Positions 11,960 through 23,756 are shown, counted from the first letter of the stretch. The stretch: 64,000 nt of DNA from Heterocephalus glaber (GCF_000247695.1 NW_004624742.1:2901495-2965494), one strand, 5' to 3'. Numbers and translations are program-made. The notes: generated from the sequence alone by a model not told the origin.

Positions 11960-13812
11960 ATATGTTTTTTTAGTTTTGACTCACTAAAATTTTGTTAAGA
12001 ATTTTTGTATATATGAAAGTTATTGGTCAGCATTTTTCTTGAAAGCTTTGCTTAGTTTTTGTATCAGAATACAGCTGGCCTCATAGAATGAGTTGGGAAG
12101 ATCTCTCTCCTCTTCAATTTTCTGGAAAGGTTTGTGCAAAATTGATGTTATTTCATTCTTAAATGTTTGTTGGAATTCCCAGTGAAGCTATCTTTTCTTT
12201 GTGTAAAGGCTTTTAAGAATAAATTTAATTAATAGATAAATAGATTTACAAATAGTAGTTATTTGCATTTTTGAGCGAGCTGTGATATCAGGTCTTTCAG
12301 AGTATTTGTCCACTTCATCTAAATTGTCAACTTTGTTGGCATAATGTTGTTTACAGTGCTCCCTTTTCATTTATTAAAATCTGTAGAATTGGTAGTGATG
12401 GCACTGTCTTATACTTGACCATGGGAGTTTGTATCTTTTTTCTTTTTATCCTTAGTCTGACCACAGGTTTTTAAATTTCATTGATCTTCTCAATAAACCA
12501 GTTTTTGGTTTCATTTTTTTTCACCATTGTTTTTCTTTTTTCCCCATTAATTAAAAAAAGTTATTGACTAAAGCTCTTCTATCATTTCCTTAGTTTTTAC
12601 TTAATGTCCTTTTTCTGTTCTAGGATCACATCTAGTCTACATTTATTTGTCGTAGTGTTCTAGGTTTCTCCTAGCTGTAATGGTTTTTCAGACTTTTCCT
12701 GTTTGTGATGATGGTGACAATTTGGAGGAGCACTGGTCAGCTATTTTGTAGAATATCTCCCAGTTGGGATTTGTCTAGTATTTTTTTCCTAATTCGTCTG
12801 GGATTATGGGATTTTAGGAGGCAGGGCACAGAGGTAAAATGCCATTTTCATCACATCATATCAAGAGTACCCACTGTCCATGTGATTTATCACTGTTGGT
12901 GTAAATCCTGACCACCTGACTGAAGCAGTATTTGTCGTGTTTCTCCACTGTGAAGTTACTCCCAGTACTGTACCCTTTGGATGGAGGTCACTAGGTGCAG
13001 TCTACCCTTAAGGAGGTGGTCATGCTCCAACTCCTTGAGGGCAGAGTATCTACATAAGTTATTTGGGATCATTCTACATGAGAGATTTTTTCTTTTTCTA
13101 CATTTATTTATTCAATTATTTATATCAGTATAGACTTTTGCATATTTATGGTTTCATATATATGTGGCATTTAAAATTTTGTTTACTTCAAATACATTCT
13201 AATTTCCTTTGTGATTTTATCTTTTGACTTATGGATTATTCATAAGTGTGAAATTTAGCTTCCAAGTATTTGGGGATTTTCCAGATATCTTTCTATTATT
13301 GATATTCTGCTTAATTCTATTTTGGTTAGAGAATATATGTTATATAACTTCAGTTTTTTAATTGTATCAAAACTTGTTTTATACCCCCCAGAATATGCTC
13401 TATTTTTGAAATGTTCTGTATGTACCTGGAAAGAATGTGTATTTTTCTTTTGTTGCCTTTTTTTTGGTGGATTGTCTTGTAAATGTCAATTAGTTTAAGT
13501 TGGATTATAGTGTCACTTAGGTCATTGATATCTTTACTGATTTTCTTTCTGCTTTTATCCACTATTGTGAGGCAAGTGTTGAACTATCTTTTGTAAGTGT
13601 GGATTGTGAATAACTTCTTTCAGTAGTACACATATTTGTTTCACTCTCCTATATTTCAAAGATAAGTTATTAAGGATAGAAACATTTTTAATTCTTTTGT
13701 TCTTCTGATAATTCAACTCCTTTACTAAGTGACTCTCGTTACCCCGGTAATATTCTTTGTTCTCATATCTGCTTTTTCTGATGTTAATGAAGTCACTTAA
13801 AAACCTTTCTTT
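11960..13812 (-). mobile_element. LINE-1 relic (antisense), L1M type
   Basis: On the minus strand it reads as L1 ORF2. The endonuclease region shows as two decayed ORFs at 13555-13827 and 13350-13562, which include a DIYKTIHQKK-like patch. The reverse-transcriptase region lies at about 11990-12400. The middle block, about 12690-13080, resembles an L1M 3' UTR rather than ORF2, so two old copies may be nested or joined. Many stops; no coding capacity. Confidence 0.8.
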
Positions 13813-13814
13813 CT

Positions 13815-13960
13815 GCCATTCATTCATTCATTCAACAAATATTTTGAAACTCCTAATATAGACCAGGTATGGAATATGTTTACTACTCTATGTCTACTTC
13901 ATATCATCTTAGCACTTCGGGTTCTACACAATAAACTAAACAACTTTCTAGGGGGAAATT
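13815..13960 (-). repeat. L2 3' end (antisense)
   Basis: It starts with the CATT repeat (cattcattcattcattcaac), followed by an aaatattttgaaactcctaa segment, the mirror of the sense L2 terminus. Confidence 0.6.
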
Positions 13961-14207
13961 CCAGGAGGAATCTTCAATATGTTAAAAGAGCTCACATATC
14001 TCTTCAAGTAGAGGCCCATTGCAAAAGCCCAGCACAAAATTTGGAACTACCCGACCTAAATGCTCTCAGTTAAAGGAATAGTTAGAATAACCTTGCTGGA
14101 AAGAGTCCTGAATGTCCTTTAAACTCACATTTTAATTTCATAAATCCTTTGGCGGTCCCTATACTAATGCCATTTATGTTTCCTGATGGAATAAATGCCA
14201 AACTCTT

Positions 14208-14330
14208 AGGTTTGTTTATTCATTCATTTCTTAGAAAATATTTATTGTGTCTCTATAATGTCAGTCACAGGGCAGCGGCTGAGGATTGAGGTGAACAAGG
14301 CAGACCTCTCCCTGTTTTGTGACCTGCTGT
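14208..14330 (-). repeat. L2 3' end (antisense)
   Basis: A tttattcattcatttctt start, then aaaatatttattgtgtctct and aggtgaacaaggcagacctc, is typical of reverse-complement L2. Confidence 0.6.
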
Positions 14331-15360
14331 TCAAGATGCCCCTGTTACTGGTGTTTGGAGGTACAGGGTGGCTGGTCTGACTAGTACCCAACCAGACCCA
14401 GGTGTTCAGACAAACTTGGAACAGGCAGAAAAACATATTCCATATACTTGCAGAGGATCATCTCGCACCAGGCTGTTGGAGTAACAAAGGAATTTGGACT
14501 CAGTGTTAGTAAGACCTCTCCTCTGGTCAGAATTGTCCAAAGGCAAAATGGGCTTCCTTGGAGGATAAGAGTTTCCAGTCATAAGGGCTATTCAATCTCT
14601 GGCTTGATGCCTGCTTGGCGAGAATACTGTTGAGGGAATTCAGACACTAACTAGTAGGAGTGAGACTGGACAACCTTACACTTCCATTCCAGCCAGAGAG
14701 CATGTGATTTTATGAACTCCATTACCCTTGATTCCCAGTGCTCTGGCATTTCCTGTCTGCAGCTGGGAGACAGGCTGGTCTCAGGCCGTCACCTGTGGTC
14801 CCTCTGTCACCCCGTGAGTTACAGCGGGAGGACAGGGCACTCTGATTGCTACCAAGGAAGCACCTGTGGAGCCTGCTGCAGAGTCTTAAGATGCTGAGAT
14901 AAACTGTTCCCTGGGCCTCGTGTGCTGGACACCACTACTCCCCGCTAAACGCCATCTCCAGGGACTTCTTTCAATGACCCTAGACGCTCTGTGGCTTATC
15001 TCTGGAAAAGTTGAAACTGGACAGCAAGAAAGGCTGTTTTATAAGTGTTCCTTCATTGTTCCAAGTTTGTAGTGCCTTTAAATGACCTTTCGGTGTTGGT
15101 GTCCCCCCTCCTCCACAATTTTCATTAACTTGGATATAGCGAATTATGTTTGGCTCCCTTCCTCACCAAAAGGATTTCTTCCAACTCACTGCTTAGTGAA
15201 ACAGTGTTTCTGGGTGGGTTTCTAGCCTGGCTGACACTAGTTCTGCCCACGAGACCACTCATAGCATTTGAGAAGAAAGATTTGAGACTTGTAGCCTTGA
15301 TTTGAAAACCACCCTGTCTCTGATCCTGTTATACTACAGACCAGGAGGCAAGGGATGCTT
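14331..15360. other. Unassigned non-coding stretch
   Basis: GC-moderate and unique-looking. Two 61-codon ORFs at 14448-14633 and 14712-14897 have no recognisable motif. Confidence 0.4.
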
Positions 15361-15365
15361 GTGGG

Positions 15366-15412
15366 GTGTGTATGTATGTGTGTGTGTGTGTGCGTGTTTG
15401 TGCGTGTGCATG
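15366..15412. repeat. (TG)n imperfect microsatellite
   Basis: TG-rich tract interrupted by TA and GC steps. Confidence 0.85.
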
Positions 15413-16225
15413 TATAGACTCAAGTTCTCACTCATTATTCTGCAAGGTGTTGAAATTGAATGTCAACTGTTATGACAAGGAAAGGCTTGTGGCCCAGCAG
15501 GCTGCTGCCTCACCGTGTTGAATGAACTCAAATCCAAACACCTTCTTGTGAAGATATGAAATATGCCCCTGGGGATCTGGCCCCCAGCTTTTTCTCTTGG
15601 TTCTTCTCCTGCTTATATTATATCTTTTCTTCGGTAGTCTGTCAAACTGCTTGAAGTTCTTGCCTTTAACAATGCTACTTACACATCTCCGGGAATTCTG
15701 ATTAAAAGGACAGGGTAGCATGAGATGGATTTCTCATTAACTTTTTATTACTCATCTTAGCAGAAAGTGCTTTCTCACATGGCCTAGAAGACAACTTCAG
15801 TTTTAGAGTGGAGATAGAATGGAACTAACACAAGCAGACTCCAGTGAAGAAGGGTGGTAGGCAAAGGCCCTGGTATGGGCAGTCTAGGGAAGGAGCCAGG
15901 CAGTGAGAGGCCCTGGAAGGAAGGACAGCTGTAAGGAGAAAATGAGAGGGTGAACATACTGGCAAACATTGTGTTTCTGCCTTATCCCATGCAAAGGTAT
16001 TTCTGTGGTAGGTACTGGAACTACTCTTCAGCCTCCTGACAGCAACCTGGGGAGGGGGCTGCTGCTCAAGGGTAGCATCCTATAGATAAAGAGCCAGAAG
16101 ACCTGCTTCAGTGCAGGTCTGCCATGTCCCAGCTGTGGAACCCTAGGTCATCCTTATTAGTCAAATGACTTCAGGTTTCTGTACCTCCCCCCTGAATGAC
16201 CTCACATACTCCTGTAATATCAACT
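15413..16225. other. Unassigned non-coding stretch
   Basis: No gene or clear repeat was seen. A weak antisense MIR-like segment may lie near 16010-16150. An 83-codon minus ORF at 15470-15721 has no known motif. Confidence 0.4.
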
Positions 16226-16227
16226 AC

Positions 16228-17085
16228 TGCCCATATGGCAATGTGTTCCAAATCTTTATTTCCAAGCCAGACCTCTCCACTGAGTTCCTGAACCTTGAAC
16301 CAAAACTCCTCTGAACATTTCTGTTTGGGATTTTCAGTCACCTAAACCCAACATGCCCAATCAATCATCTGTTCACAGTTCTTCCCACCTGGCTCCATTG
16401 AAGTGAACAGCACCACCCTCCATTCCTGCATCCACATAGAAATCAGGATATCTTCACTATCTCCCCCTACACTTCCCCCATTCATTCAGTCACAAGTCCT
16501 GTACAGGCCCCTTAAATATCTCTTGAACCTATCCCTCCTCCCTCTCCCCACCACTACTGCCTCAAATTGGAATCCCATCTTCTCCCTCTCCTACCACGTC
16601 AGTATCTTCCTGTCTCACCCTCCCAGGCTAGTGTCCCCATTGCCTGATTACCCTTTTTAAATTGCAAGCCTTGTCCACGTTTCTTTCTTGCTTAAACACC
16701 CTGTGATTACCTATTTATTTCCCTTAGGATTGAAATCCAAAGTCTGTAACATGTCTTGACATAGTCTCACCTGAATCTGGTCCTTGGAGCCTTCTCTTCA
16801 CTCCTTTTCTGCCCACCTCCTTCCTGAACTTCCATTTCTACCTCCAACCACACCGCAGGACACCTCACTGGTCCTCCTGAGCTGGAATGGGCTTCTTCTG
16901 TGTTCTTACCTTACAGAGTGTTCCTTCCACAGCATCTACCACACCGAGTGGTGATGGCCTTTACATTGTCTCTGTCCCCCAGTGGTCTGTGAGCTCCTCA
17001 AAACTGGGTGTCCTGTGTTTATCTCCTCCCTGCCTGTCATGCTGTCTAGCTGTCCAATGGTGCTTGCTGAATGGATGACTGAGCC
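16228..17085 (+). mobile_element. L2 LINE, sense, about 860 bp of ORF2 C-terminus and 3' UTR
   Basis: The order matches the L2 consensus: a gaacagcaccaccctccatt segment, the tail of the reverse-transcriptase ORF, a ggattgaaatccaaagtctg block, a ggtctgtgagctcctcaaaa block, and a tgcttgctgaatggatgact end. Ancient and non-coding. Confidence 0.75.
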
Positions 17086-17159
17086 CCTGTCGCCTCATAA
17101 AATACTTGTGAAAATTAAACAATGGCATGTGAAAACACTTTGCAAACTGTAAATGTAAT

Positions 17160-17162
17160 ATA

Positions 17163-17201
<39 letters not shown>
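17160..17201. repeat. (TG)n(TA)n compound microsatellite
   Basis: A GT run passes into about 13 AT/TA units and ends directly against the poly-G/T edge of a minus-strand ID SINE. Confidence 0.9.
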
Positions 17202-17283
17202 TGGGGGGGTTACCAGGGATTGAACTTGGGACCTTGCGCTTTTGAGGCAGGTGGCGGCACCACTGAGCTAAATTCCCAGCCCT
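17202..17283 (-). mobile_element. ID SINE
   Basis: The block gttaccagggattgaacttg, then ggaccttgcgcttttgaggc, then a ctgagctaaattcccagccc end is reverse-complement ID. The A tail seems replaced by or merged with the adjacent TA microsatellite. Confidence 0.88.
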
Positions 17284-17905
17284 GTTGGGAATATTTTTGA
17301 AAGTCAAGGAATTTAGAGAGGATATGAGCATTTTGGAATCCTTTGACAGTGAAACAATAAAGAGCTGTGAAATCTTAGGAGGTCAGAAGACTACTGGATT
17401 TGACCTGGGTCCATGACAGGGAATGAGAACCTAGAGAAGCCACTCAAGGTACCAGGAACATTCATTCCACTATGGTTCTGGTTTGTTTATGTACTGTAAT
17501 TAGTCATCCAGTCAGGCACTCAAGTTATGAGCAACACATTTATAGTACAAAACCAGGGTTTTCTTATTTTTATATGATTTTATTAGATGGAACACACAAT
17601 GTTTGGAACAAAAGTCTGCATTAAAGAAATAGAGTTGATTTTAATGGCATTTTGCCAGAGGTGCAAGGGATGTCCATGTTCTCCGTGCTGAAGATGCCTC
17701 TTCCCTGTGAGGGGAGAGAGGGAGAGGTGCAAACAGAGAAGAGAGTGCAGCTATTTACTCACTGTACCACTGTGTTCACCTTCACTCCCACTCGCAGAGC
17801 AGAGGTCTGGGGAAGGGAATCAGAGCACACAGTTAAGGGTAGAAACCTAAGTGGGACCTCTGCTTCCCTTGAAAATGGATTCAGATCTCAGGCTGTTATG
17901 GGAGG
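17284..17905. other. Unassigned non-coding stretch
   Basis: No recognisable gene or repeat was seen. A 115-codon ORF runs from 17652 to 17999, but its 3' part lies inside the LTR-like repeat that follows, so it is treated as chance. Confidence 0.45.
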
Positions 17906-17909
17906 GTGT

Positions 17910-18120
17910 TTGGAATGCTATAACAAAAATGCCTTTAACTGGGTGAATTTTAAACATCAGAAACATATTTCTCCCAGTTCTAGAGGCTGGGAAGTCTAAT
18001 ATTGAGGGGCCAGCAGTTTCAGTGTCTGGTTAGAGCCCACTTCCTGGTCCATAGATGGTGCCTTTTTGCTGTGTCCACTCATGTTGGAAGGGGAAGGCAG
18101 CTGTCTCTTTCTAGTTAAGA
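17910..18120 (-). mobile_element. MLT1/MaLR-like LTR fragment (antisense)
   Basis: Antisense LTR pattern: aatgctataacaaaaatgcc, then cagttctagaggctgggaag, then cacttcctggtccatagatg. Old and diverged, with no internal retroviral genes. Confidence 0.6.
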
Positions 18121-18144
18121 TTAAATGAGGATAGAATAAAAGTT

Positions 18145-18372
18145 GGAGGAGGCAGGAGTTCACCTCTTTTGGTTTCCTATCTATCTGCTTGAGCTAGGCC
18201 ATTGGTTTTCTTCTGCCTTTGGACTGGAATAACAACATCAGCTTTCCTGGATCTCCAGTTTGCAGACAGTAGATCATGGGACTTCTCAGCCTTCACAATG
18301 GTGTGAGCAACTCCCTCTACTAAGTCTCTACTGAATCCATTTGGTTTCTATGGAGAACCCTGATTAATTAAT
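18145..18372 (+). mobile_element. LTR-like ancient repeat 3' part
   Basis: It contains the cttctcagccttcacaatgg block and ends with tttctatggagaaccctgat, a common mammalian dispersed-repeat terminus. What looks like the other half of the same family lies antisense at 62265-62470. Confidence 0.55.
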
Positions 18373-18860
18373 GCAGGTACCAGTCTCTGAGTTTACATAA
18401 AGGGAAAGTAAGAGTGAGTTGTCCATCAGGATGACTACTTGAAGGGTTATTTGTGGGGCAGATGAGTCTGTTTGCCACCCTTACTCCCACCGCTTCTCTA
18501 GCTGTGAGTACAGAGCAGCTGGCCATACAGTGGTTATCTCCAGAGATGGGTCTGTTCTTCAAAGGTATTTACCAGTCTACCTGGAGAAGTCTAGGGTTCC
18601 TTGACAGAGGGTTGGCCCTCCAGAGTGGCTTTCCTTATCTTGGACCTGAGAGGGGGCATACAAGGGCATAGGAAACAGCTGTCAGCCTGCTTTTCACCCT
18701 TATAATCTAAAGTGAGCAGTGTGTTCTTATGAACCCTTATGGTTTACCAATGGACATGTACTCATAAGTGTGAATCAGTAAGGATGGCCAGAATTCTTGA
18801 AAATTATGCATTTCAGTAGGACTAGAAGGTAGTTTGAGGAAATATGAGATGTGATTGAAA
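18373..18860. other. Unassigned non-coding stretch
   Basis: No gene or repeat was recognised. Antiparallel ORFs of 64 and 72 codons at 18368-18671 show no motif. Confidence 0.4.
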
Positions 18861-18861
18861 A

Positions 18862-19380
18862 ATACTGTAAATGTTTAAGTTACTAAAAATTTATTACAGT
18901 AAAGGACACATTGCCATTAATCCCCTTCATAACAAAACTTATGTTGAACTCCCTTGTCCCATCATTCTTGCCACTTTCTGAAGCAGTTCTGGAAATCCTC
19001 TTCCATGAAGGTCTTTAGTCATCCTGTGGTGGCTGCCCTGATGTCCTGAACCAATTCATATGTTTTCCTCTCATGGTCATTTTAACTTTGGGGAAGAGGC
19101 AGAAGTCCCACAGCACCAGATCTGGTGAATAACGGATGAGGACACACTGTAATGGCATTTGGCAGAAACTTCCATAAACCATTGATCAATGAAGAATGAT
19201 AAAAACATACCGGTATGTCTAAATAAAAAAGTTTGTTATACTAAAAGACACACTGCCATTAATCCCTCTCAAATACTCATACTGTTTCTGCTTGCTTTGA
19301 GTACTCTTATGCCATCATTTTTGGCAATGTGTCTTTTATTGTAATAAAAATTTTAAAAATATTTAAACATTTACCATACT
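18862..19380 (-). mobile_element. Mariner/Tc1-type DNA transposon, internally deleted, with TIRs
   Basis: The ends at about 18862-18915 and 19322-19380 are inverted repeats of each other: ctgtaaatgtttaagttac outside and ggacacattgcc inside, against the complement of ggcaatgtgtctttt and aacatttacc. Between them, minus-strand translation near 18960-19150 gives a patch like YSPDLVLWDFCLFPKVK, which is the C-terminal catalytic stretch of a mariner-family transposase, followed by decayed sequence. At about 520 bp it is far shorter than the usual 1.3 kb, so most of the transposase is deleted. An additional partial TIR copy sits at about 19223-19262. Confidence 0.82.
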
Positions 19381-19394
19381 ATGTGTTTCAGTCA

Positions 19395-20147
19395 CTCCTT
19401 GTATTTCAGAATATAGAGCATAAGAAAAGATGAAAAAATATAAGGAAAAAGTTGAAAACACATAGGATCAATTCAGGATGCCCAATATCCATCTAACAGG
19501 AATTACAGGAAGAATAAAGAAGAGGGAAAAAAAATATTGAAGAAAACACAGAAGTTTCAGGTCAGAAAGACTCATAGAGGATTGAGTAAAAATAATACAA
19601 AAAGACCCCATATACAACATGGTAACATTTAGAATATGAAATATAAAGAAAATATTCTCAATGTTTCTAAGGAATAAAAATAGAATACAAATAAATATAA
19701 GAAGTAACCTGACTTTGGTCTTTATGTCAGGAATTTGGATGCCAGAAAGTAACTTTGGTGGGGAATCAATCCCTCTGCAGTATCAAGAGAATCTGACTTT
19801 CTGTCTAGAATCTTCATCTCAATCAAGCTGTTCACCTAGAGGGTAAACAGAGAATTTTTCAGTCTTACTACTTAGTTCTTCAGAAATTATATTACATGTC
19901 TACAATTATAGTACTACAAAACTGGTTACTAATTTTTGGTTTTTATAATTAATCAACAGACAAAATGTTTATCCATCTATTCTGAAGGTTACTTGTGTGT
20001 TCACTCCAGTAAAATGAAAGAGGAACCCAAGAAAGGAGGAACTGAGAGCCAAGAAATAACTTAAGGGTGTAGCTAAAATTAAAAAGCATTGTGATAATTG
20101 TTAGATACCTAGAAGACAATGATTAAAAATTCAAAAATAAGGTGCTT
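19395..20147 (+). mobile_element. Ancient L1M/HAL1-like relic
   Basis: A-rich sequence with blocks typical of an old L1 ORF1/5' region: acaggaattacaggaagaat, caagagaatctgactttctg, and an actccagtaaaatgaaagag block. It may continue past the SINE to about 20430. Heavily decayed. Confidence 0.5.
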
Positions 20148-20167
20148 AAGAAATTGGGTACTCTTTA

Positions 20168-20270
20168 ACCAGATGTGGTGGCCCATGCCTATAATCCTAG
20201 CACTCTGGGAGGCTGAGCCCAACCTAGGTTGATTTAGCAACTTAGTGAGTCCCTGCTTCAAAAAAAAAAA
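20168..20270 (+). mobile_element. B1-like SINE with target-site duplication
   Basis: 7SL-derived body (tggtggcccatgcctataat, then ctagcactctgggaggctga) ending in an A tract. It is flanked by a 20-bp duplication beginning aagaaattgggt at 20148-20167 and 20271-20290 with two mismatches. Confidence 0.9.
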
Positions 20271-20290
20271 AAGAAATTGGGTGATCTTTA

Positions 20291-21033
20291 TAATAAAGTG
20301 AGGACATACATTCCTACTGTCAACTAGTTAAAAAATTAAAAGCAAGTATAAATCTCAGAAAAATAAAAACAGGTAAAATCCTAATGCAAAGAAGCAACAT
20401 AAATTAAAGCATAGTTTTGAGGATTAGAGTAGGAAATGATAATTCATTTGATTTTTCCTTTTCATTTTCTTCTGAGAAGCCCAGGATTATTTTCCTTTTT
20501 ACTTGATTCTAGAGTAAATCATTTATATGTTTACAGGATTCTAACAACCATGGTTTTTGATATTTAGAATCAATCCTTAGACAAAGCATGGAATACATCT
20601 TTGGTTTCAGAATGAAATATACTTATTAAAAATAAATATCAAAGGGAATAACAGTGATGATAGAAGTCAAGAGGTGAAGGAAATGGGAAGACAGAGTGAA
20701 GGGAAAGGCTGGATGATAAGATTCTCATTTGCACAGCGAGGAGCCAAGTGGAATTATGAAGAACAGAAGAGACAGAGAACGAGAAGATGAGTTTCCCCAA
20801 ACTCTCACGTGGCAGAAGCCAGTAATTACAGTCAAAAGCTAATAAATAAGAAAACAGAGGTATAAGCATATTATTTAGAATTTTGTGACAACCATCGTAA
20901 GATCTGAAGCCAGAGCTGGTTAAGTTGTTATAACAGGGAATGAGATGGAGTGAAGAGGCGGAAGAGGAGTGTTTCATGGTGATCTGTGTACCTGTAATAC
21001 ATGTAGGTGTTATTTTAAAATAAAAATGGAAAT
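20291..21033. other. Mostly unassigned AT-rich stretch
   Basis: The first about 140 bp may belong to the L1M relic. The remainder has no named repeat. A 112-codon minus-strand ORF at 20639-20977 (serine/leucine-rich) has no recognisable domain. Confidence 0.4.
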
Positions 21034-21046
21034 AAGAATAGTATTA

Positions 21047-21136
21047 ATGGGGTCGGGGATTTAGCTCAGTGGTTCTGGTGCCTGCCTTGCAAACGCAAGG
21101 TTCCGAGTTCAATCCCAGGTACCAAAAAAAAAAAAA
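21047..21136 (+). mobile_element. ID SINE with target-site duplication
   Basis: tRNA-like promoter boxes (ggatttagctcagtggttct and gttccgagttcaatccc) and an A tail. Flanked by a perfect 13-bp duplication aagaatagtatta at 21034-21046 and 21137-21149. Little decay, so a fairly young copy. Confidence 0.94.
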
Positions 21137-21149
21137 AAGAATAGTATTA

Positions 21150-21920
21150 CTAAGTGTTTACATTAGTGAAGAAAACAGACCCTCCTTTTGTTTGCAAGAA
21201 CAGACTGAAAATTGAATTAGTCTAAAATTTTTAAAGGGCAATTCTGTAATTTTAAAAATAATTAAGCTCACTCTAAAAATAATATTGTGTAGGTTCCCAG
21301 TCACTTGGACAATGTTGAAGAGCGGCTGCTGAAGCACCCAGGTGTCCCTCCCTTGCACATGAGCAGGAGCACGCATGCACACACATGCTCTCATCCTGCC
21401 ACATGTCTCACATACTGATTCATTAAGGTGGAAACATCAGCCGCTCCTGTTCTTAGAGTTCTTCTATGTCCAGCTTTTATTCTTTATTGTGATCCTTATG
21501 TGAAAAGTTGTCTCTGGTGGTTTCTCCATCCCCACATGACTCATTTTGGTTTACTCTTGTGGAAGCGATTCAATCGAGAGCTGGGACTTCTCCCTCCTGC
21601 CAGAGTCTGAGGCAAACCACAGAATTCCAAAGCCCCTGGGTGCAGGCCAGCCACTTGGAGACGTGCCCTTGAGTCTGTTTGTCCTCTCCTTGTGGTTACT
21701 TAGAAGAGGCCTTGTCTGTGTTCCAAATGTGGTCAGCCTATTAGAGCAGTGGACTCCTTAGCATGACCCTTCCTATGATGTTATGGGAACAAGAACATCA
21801 CATCTGGACAGCCCAAACAATGGTCTATCCAACCTGACTTGAATAGGGGAGCCAGGTTCTTCCCATGGTTTGGTGATGAAACTCCTGGGAAATGTCTATG
21901 GTTAAATTACATTTTTTAGA
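21150..21920. other. Unassigned non-coding stretch
   Basis: No gene or repeat could be named. Overlapping ORFs at 21428-21761 in two frames show no motif. Confidence 0.4.
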
Positions 21921-21929
21921 GAACAGAAC

Positions 21930-22060
21930 AGTTCACACATAATTACTTACCACATCCCTGTAATCTCCATTTCAGATGAGAAAAACCAATGCTCAATGCT
22001 AAATTAGATGCCTCAAATCATTCAGCTAAGAAGTAGTAAAGTAGGGATTAAGGTCCTGAT
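21930..22060 (-). repeat. MIR SINE (antisense)
   Basis: Segments ccatttcagatgagaaaaac and cattcagctaagaagtagta, in reverse-MIR order. Confidence 0.6.
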
Positions 22061-22204
22061 CTTATAATTCTGAATCTTATTTTTCGTACATGTTTTTTAG
22101 GACTTCTTTCTTCAGTGCAATAGTTGTGGGGATTAGATGGGAAGCTCTTTCCTTTGTTTCAGGGGTTCACACAAATTCATGTTTTGGGTGCTGGGACTAA
22201 GTGT

Positions 22205-22395
22205 CTCACTTTGTTGGGCTTTGGACTGAATCCCAAGTTTGTCATGTAACAACTCTGTGCCTTTGGTCATGTTCACACAACATCTCCAAGATGGAGATAA
22301 TAATACTTATGTTCAATAAAACTTCATCAGGACTGTTGTGAGGTTTAAGTGAAATCATGTATATCAAGAATTAAATTGGAGCTCAAAGTGTCAGC
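22205..22395 (+). repeat. MIR SINE
   Basis: Segments gtaacaactctgtgcctttg, gatggagataataatactta and gttgtgaggtttaagtgaaa are in sense MIR order. This and the antisense copy about 150 bp upstream form an inverted MIR pair. Confidence 0.7.
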
Positions 22396-22544
22396 GGTGA
22401 TAGTCAATGTGAAGAGATACTCACATTGGACACATTAAAATTTGAGTACAAATTTTCTCCTCAAATGGCTTCCATATAACTACTACTCTGTCTTCTCAGA
22501 TGTTGATTCATTCCCAGAACATTAATTTTAAAAGTAGCTGGCCA

Positions 22545-22630
22545 AACCTGGCATCTCAGTTACTGGAGAGGCTGAGGAAGGAGGATCTTGGAGTTCAAAG
22601 TCAACATAGTAAGATTCCAACTCAAAAAAG
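22545..22630 (+). mobile_element. B1-like monomer SINE with target-site duplication
   Basis: The core ggaggatcttggagttcaaa follows an actggagaggctgagg block and ends in an A-rich tail. It is flanked by gtagctggcca at 22534-22544 and gtagctagcca at 22631-22641 (one mismatch). Confidence 0.78.
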
Positions 22631-22641
22631 GTAGCTAGCCA

Positions 22642-23756
22642 AAGTAGATCAAAGACTTAAATATAAGATCTGAAACTACGAAACTACCAGAAGGAAACAT
22701 AAAGGAAATGTTTCAGGACATTAGAATGGCAAAAAAACTTGGGAAAGATCCACAATTCATACGGAAACACAAGCAAAAGTAGACAAAGGCAAATAGGATT
22801 ATATAAAAAACCTTCTACAGAGGAAAGGAAACAATCATCAGAGTGAAAATACAACCTACAGAATGGAAGAAAATATTTGCAAACTGCATAACGAACTACA
22901 AAAGCTTGTTACAAAAACAATCTGATAAAAAAATGGGCAATATACCTAAATAAACATTTCTTGATAGAAAACATACAAATTTATGAAAAATTTGGCCAAG
23001 AAATTTATAAAAAAATTCTGAACATCACTAATCATTAGGGAAATGTGAATGAAAACCACACAGAGATATCATTTCGCCCCTGTAAGAATGGCTATTATCA
23101 AAGACTAAAGATAACAAATGTTGGTGAATACATGGAGAAAAATGAACATTTACACACTATTGGGGGGATGTAAATTAGTACAGGTATTACAGAAAACAGC
23201 ATGAAGTTTCCTCAAAAAAATGAAAACAAGACAGTCATATAATCTAGCAATCCCACCACTAGTTACATATACAAAAGAAATGAAATCAGTATTTTTAAGA
23301 GACATCTGCACTCCCATGTTCATTGCAGTACTATTCACAAGTCAGAAATGAAAACAACCAATGTGTTCATCAGTTGATGAATGGATAAGGAAAATTTGGT
23401 AATTATGCATCTCAGGAATACTGTCCAGCCATAGAAAGAATGAAATCCTGTCATTTACAATGACATGGATGGAAATGGAGATCATAATGCTAATAACAAC
23501 AACAAAAAAGTCAGGTATAGAAGGCCAAATACCGTATAATATCATTCATATGTGGAATCTAGAAAAAATGATCTCATAGAAGTTGAGAATAGACTAGTGG
23601 TTACCAGAGCCTGAGGAGAGTAAAATGGAGGGAGAGGGAAAGGCTGATTAAGGGGTGGTAAATTACAGTTAGATAGGAGCAAGAACTTCTGGTGTGCTAG
23701 GATACAGTAGAGTGACTATAGATAACAACAATGTATTATATACTTCAAAAAATTAG
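22642..23756 (+). mobile_element. LINE-1 3' end, sense (L1M type)
   Basis: It carries the ORF2 C-terminal region (aagatctgaaactacgaaac, then gcaaactgcataacgaacta), an L1 block around aaatgggcaatatacc, and a 3' UTR ending near acaatgtattatatacttc. Frames are broken throughout. The antisense ORFs at 23150-23545 are shadows of it. Confidence 0.85.

Noticed and set aside
17652..17999. 115-codon ORF
   Set aside because: Its 3' part lies inside an LTR-like repeat and no family is recognisable.
21047..21136. tRNA-like A and B boxes (here and in the other ID copies)
   Set aside because: They are followed by A tails and flanked by target-site duplications, with no acceptor-stem pairing, so these are SINEs and not tRNA genes.
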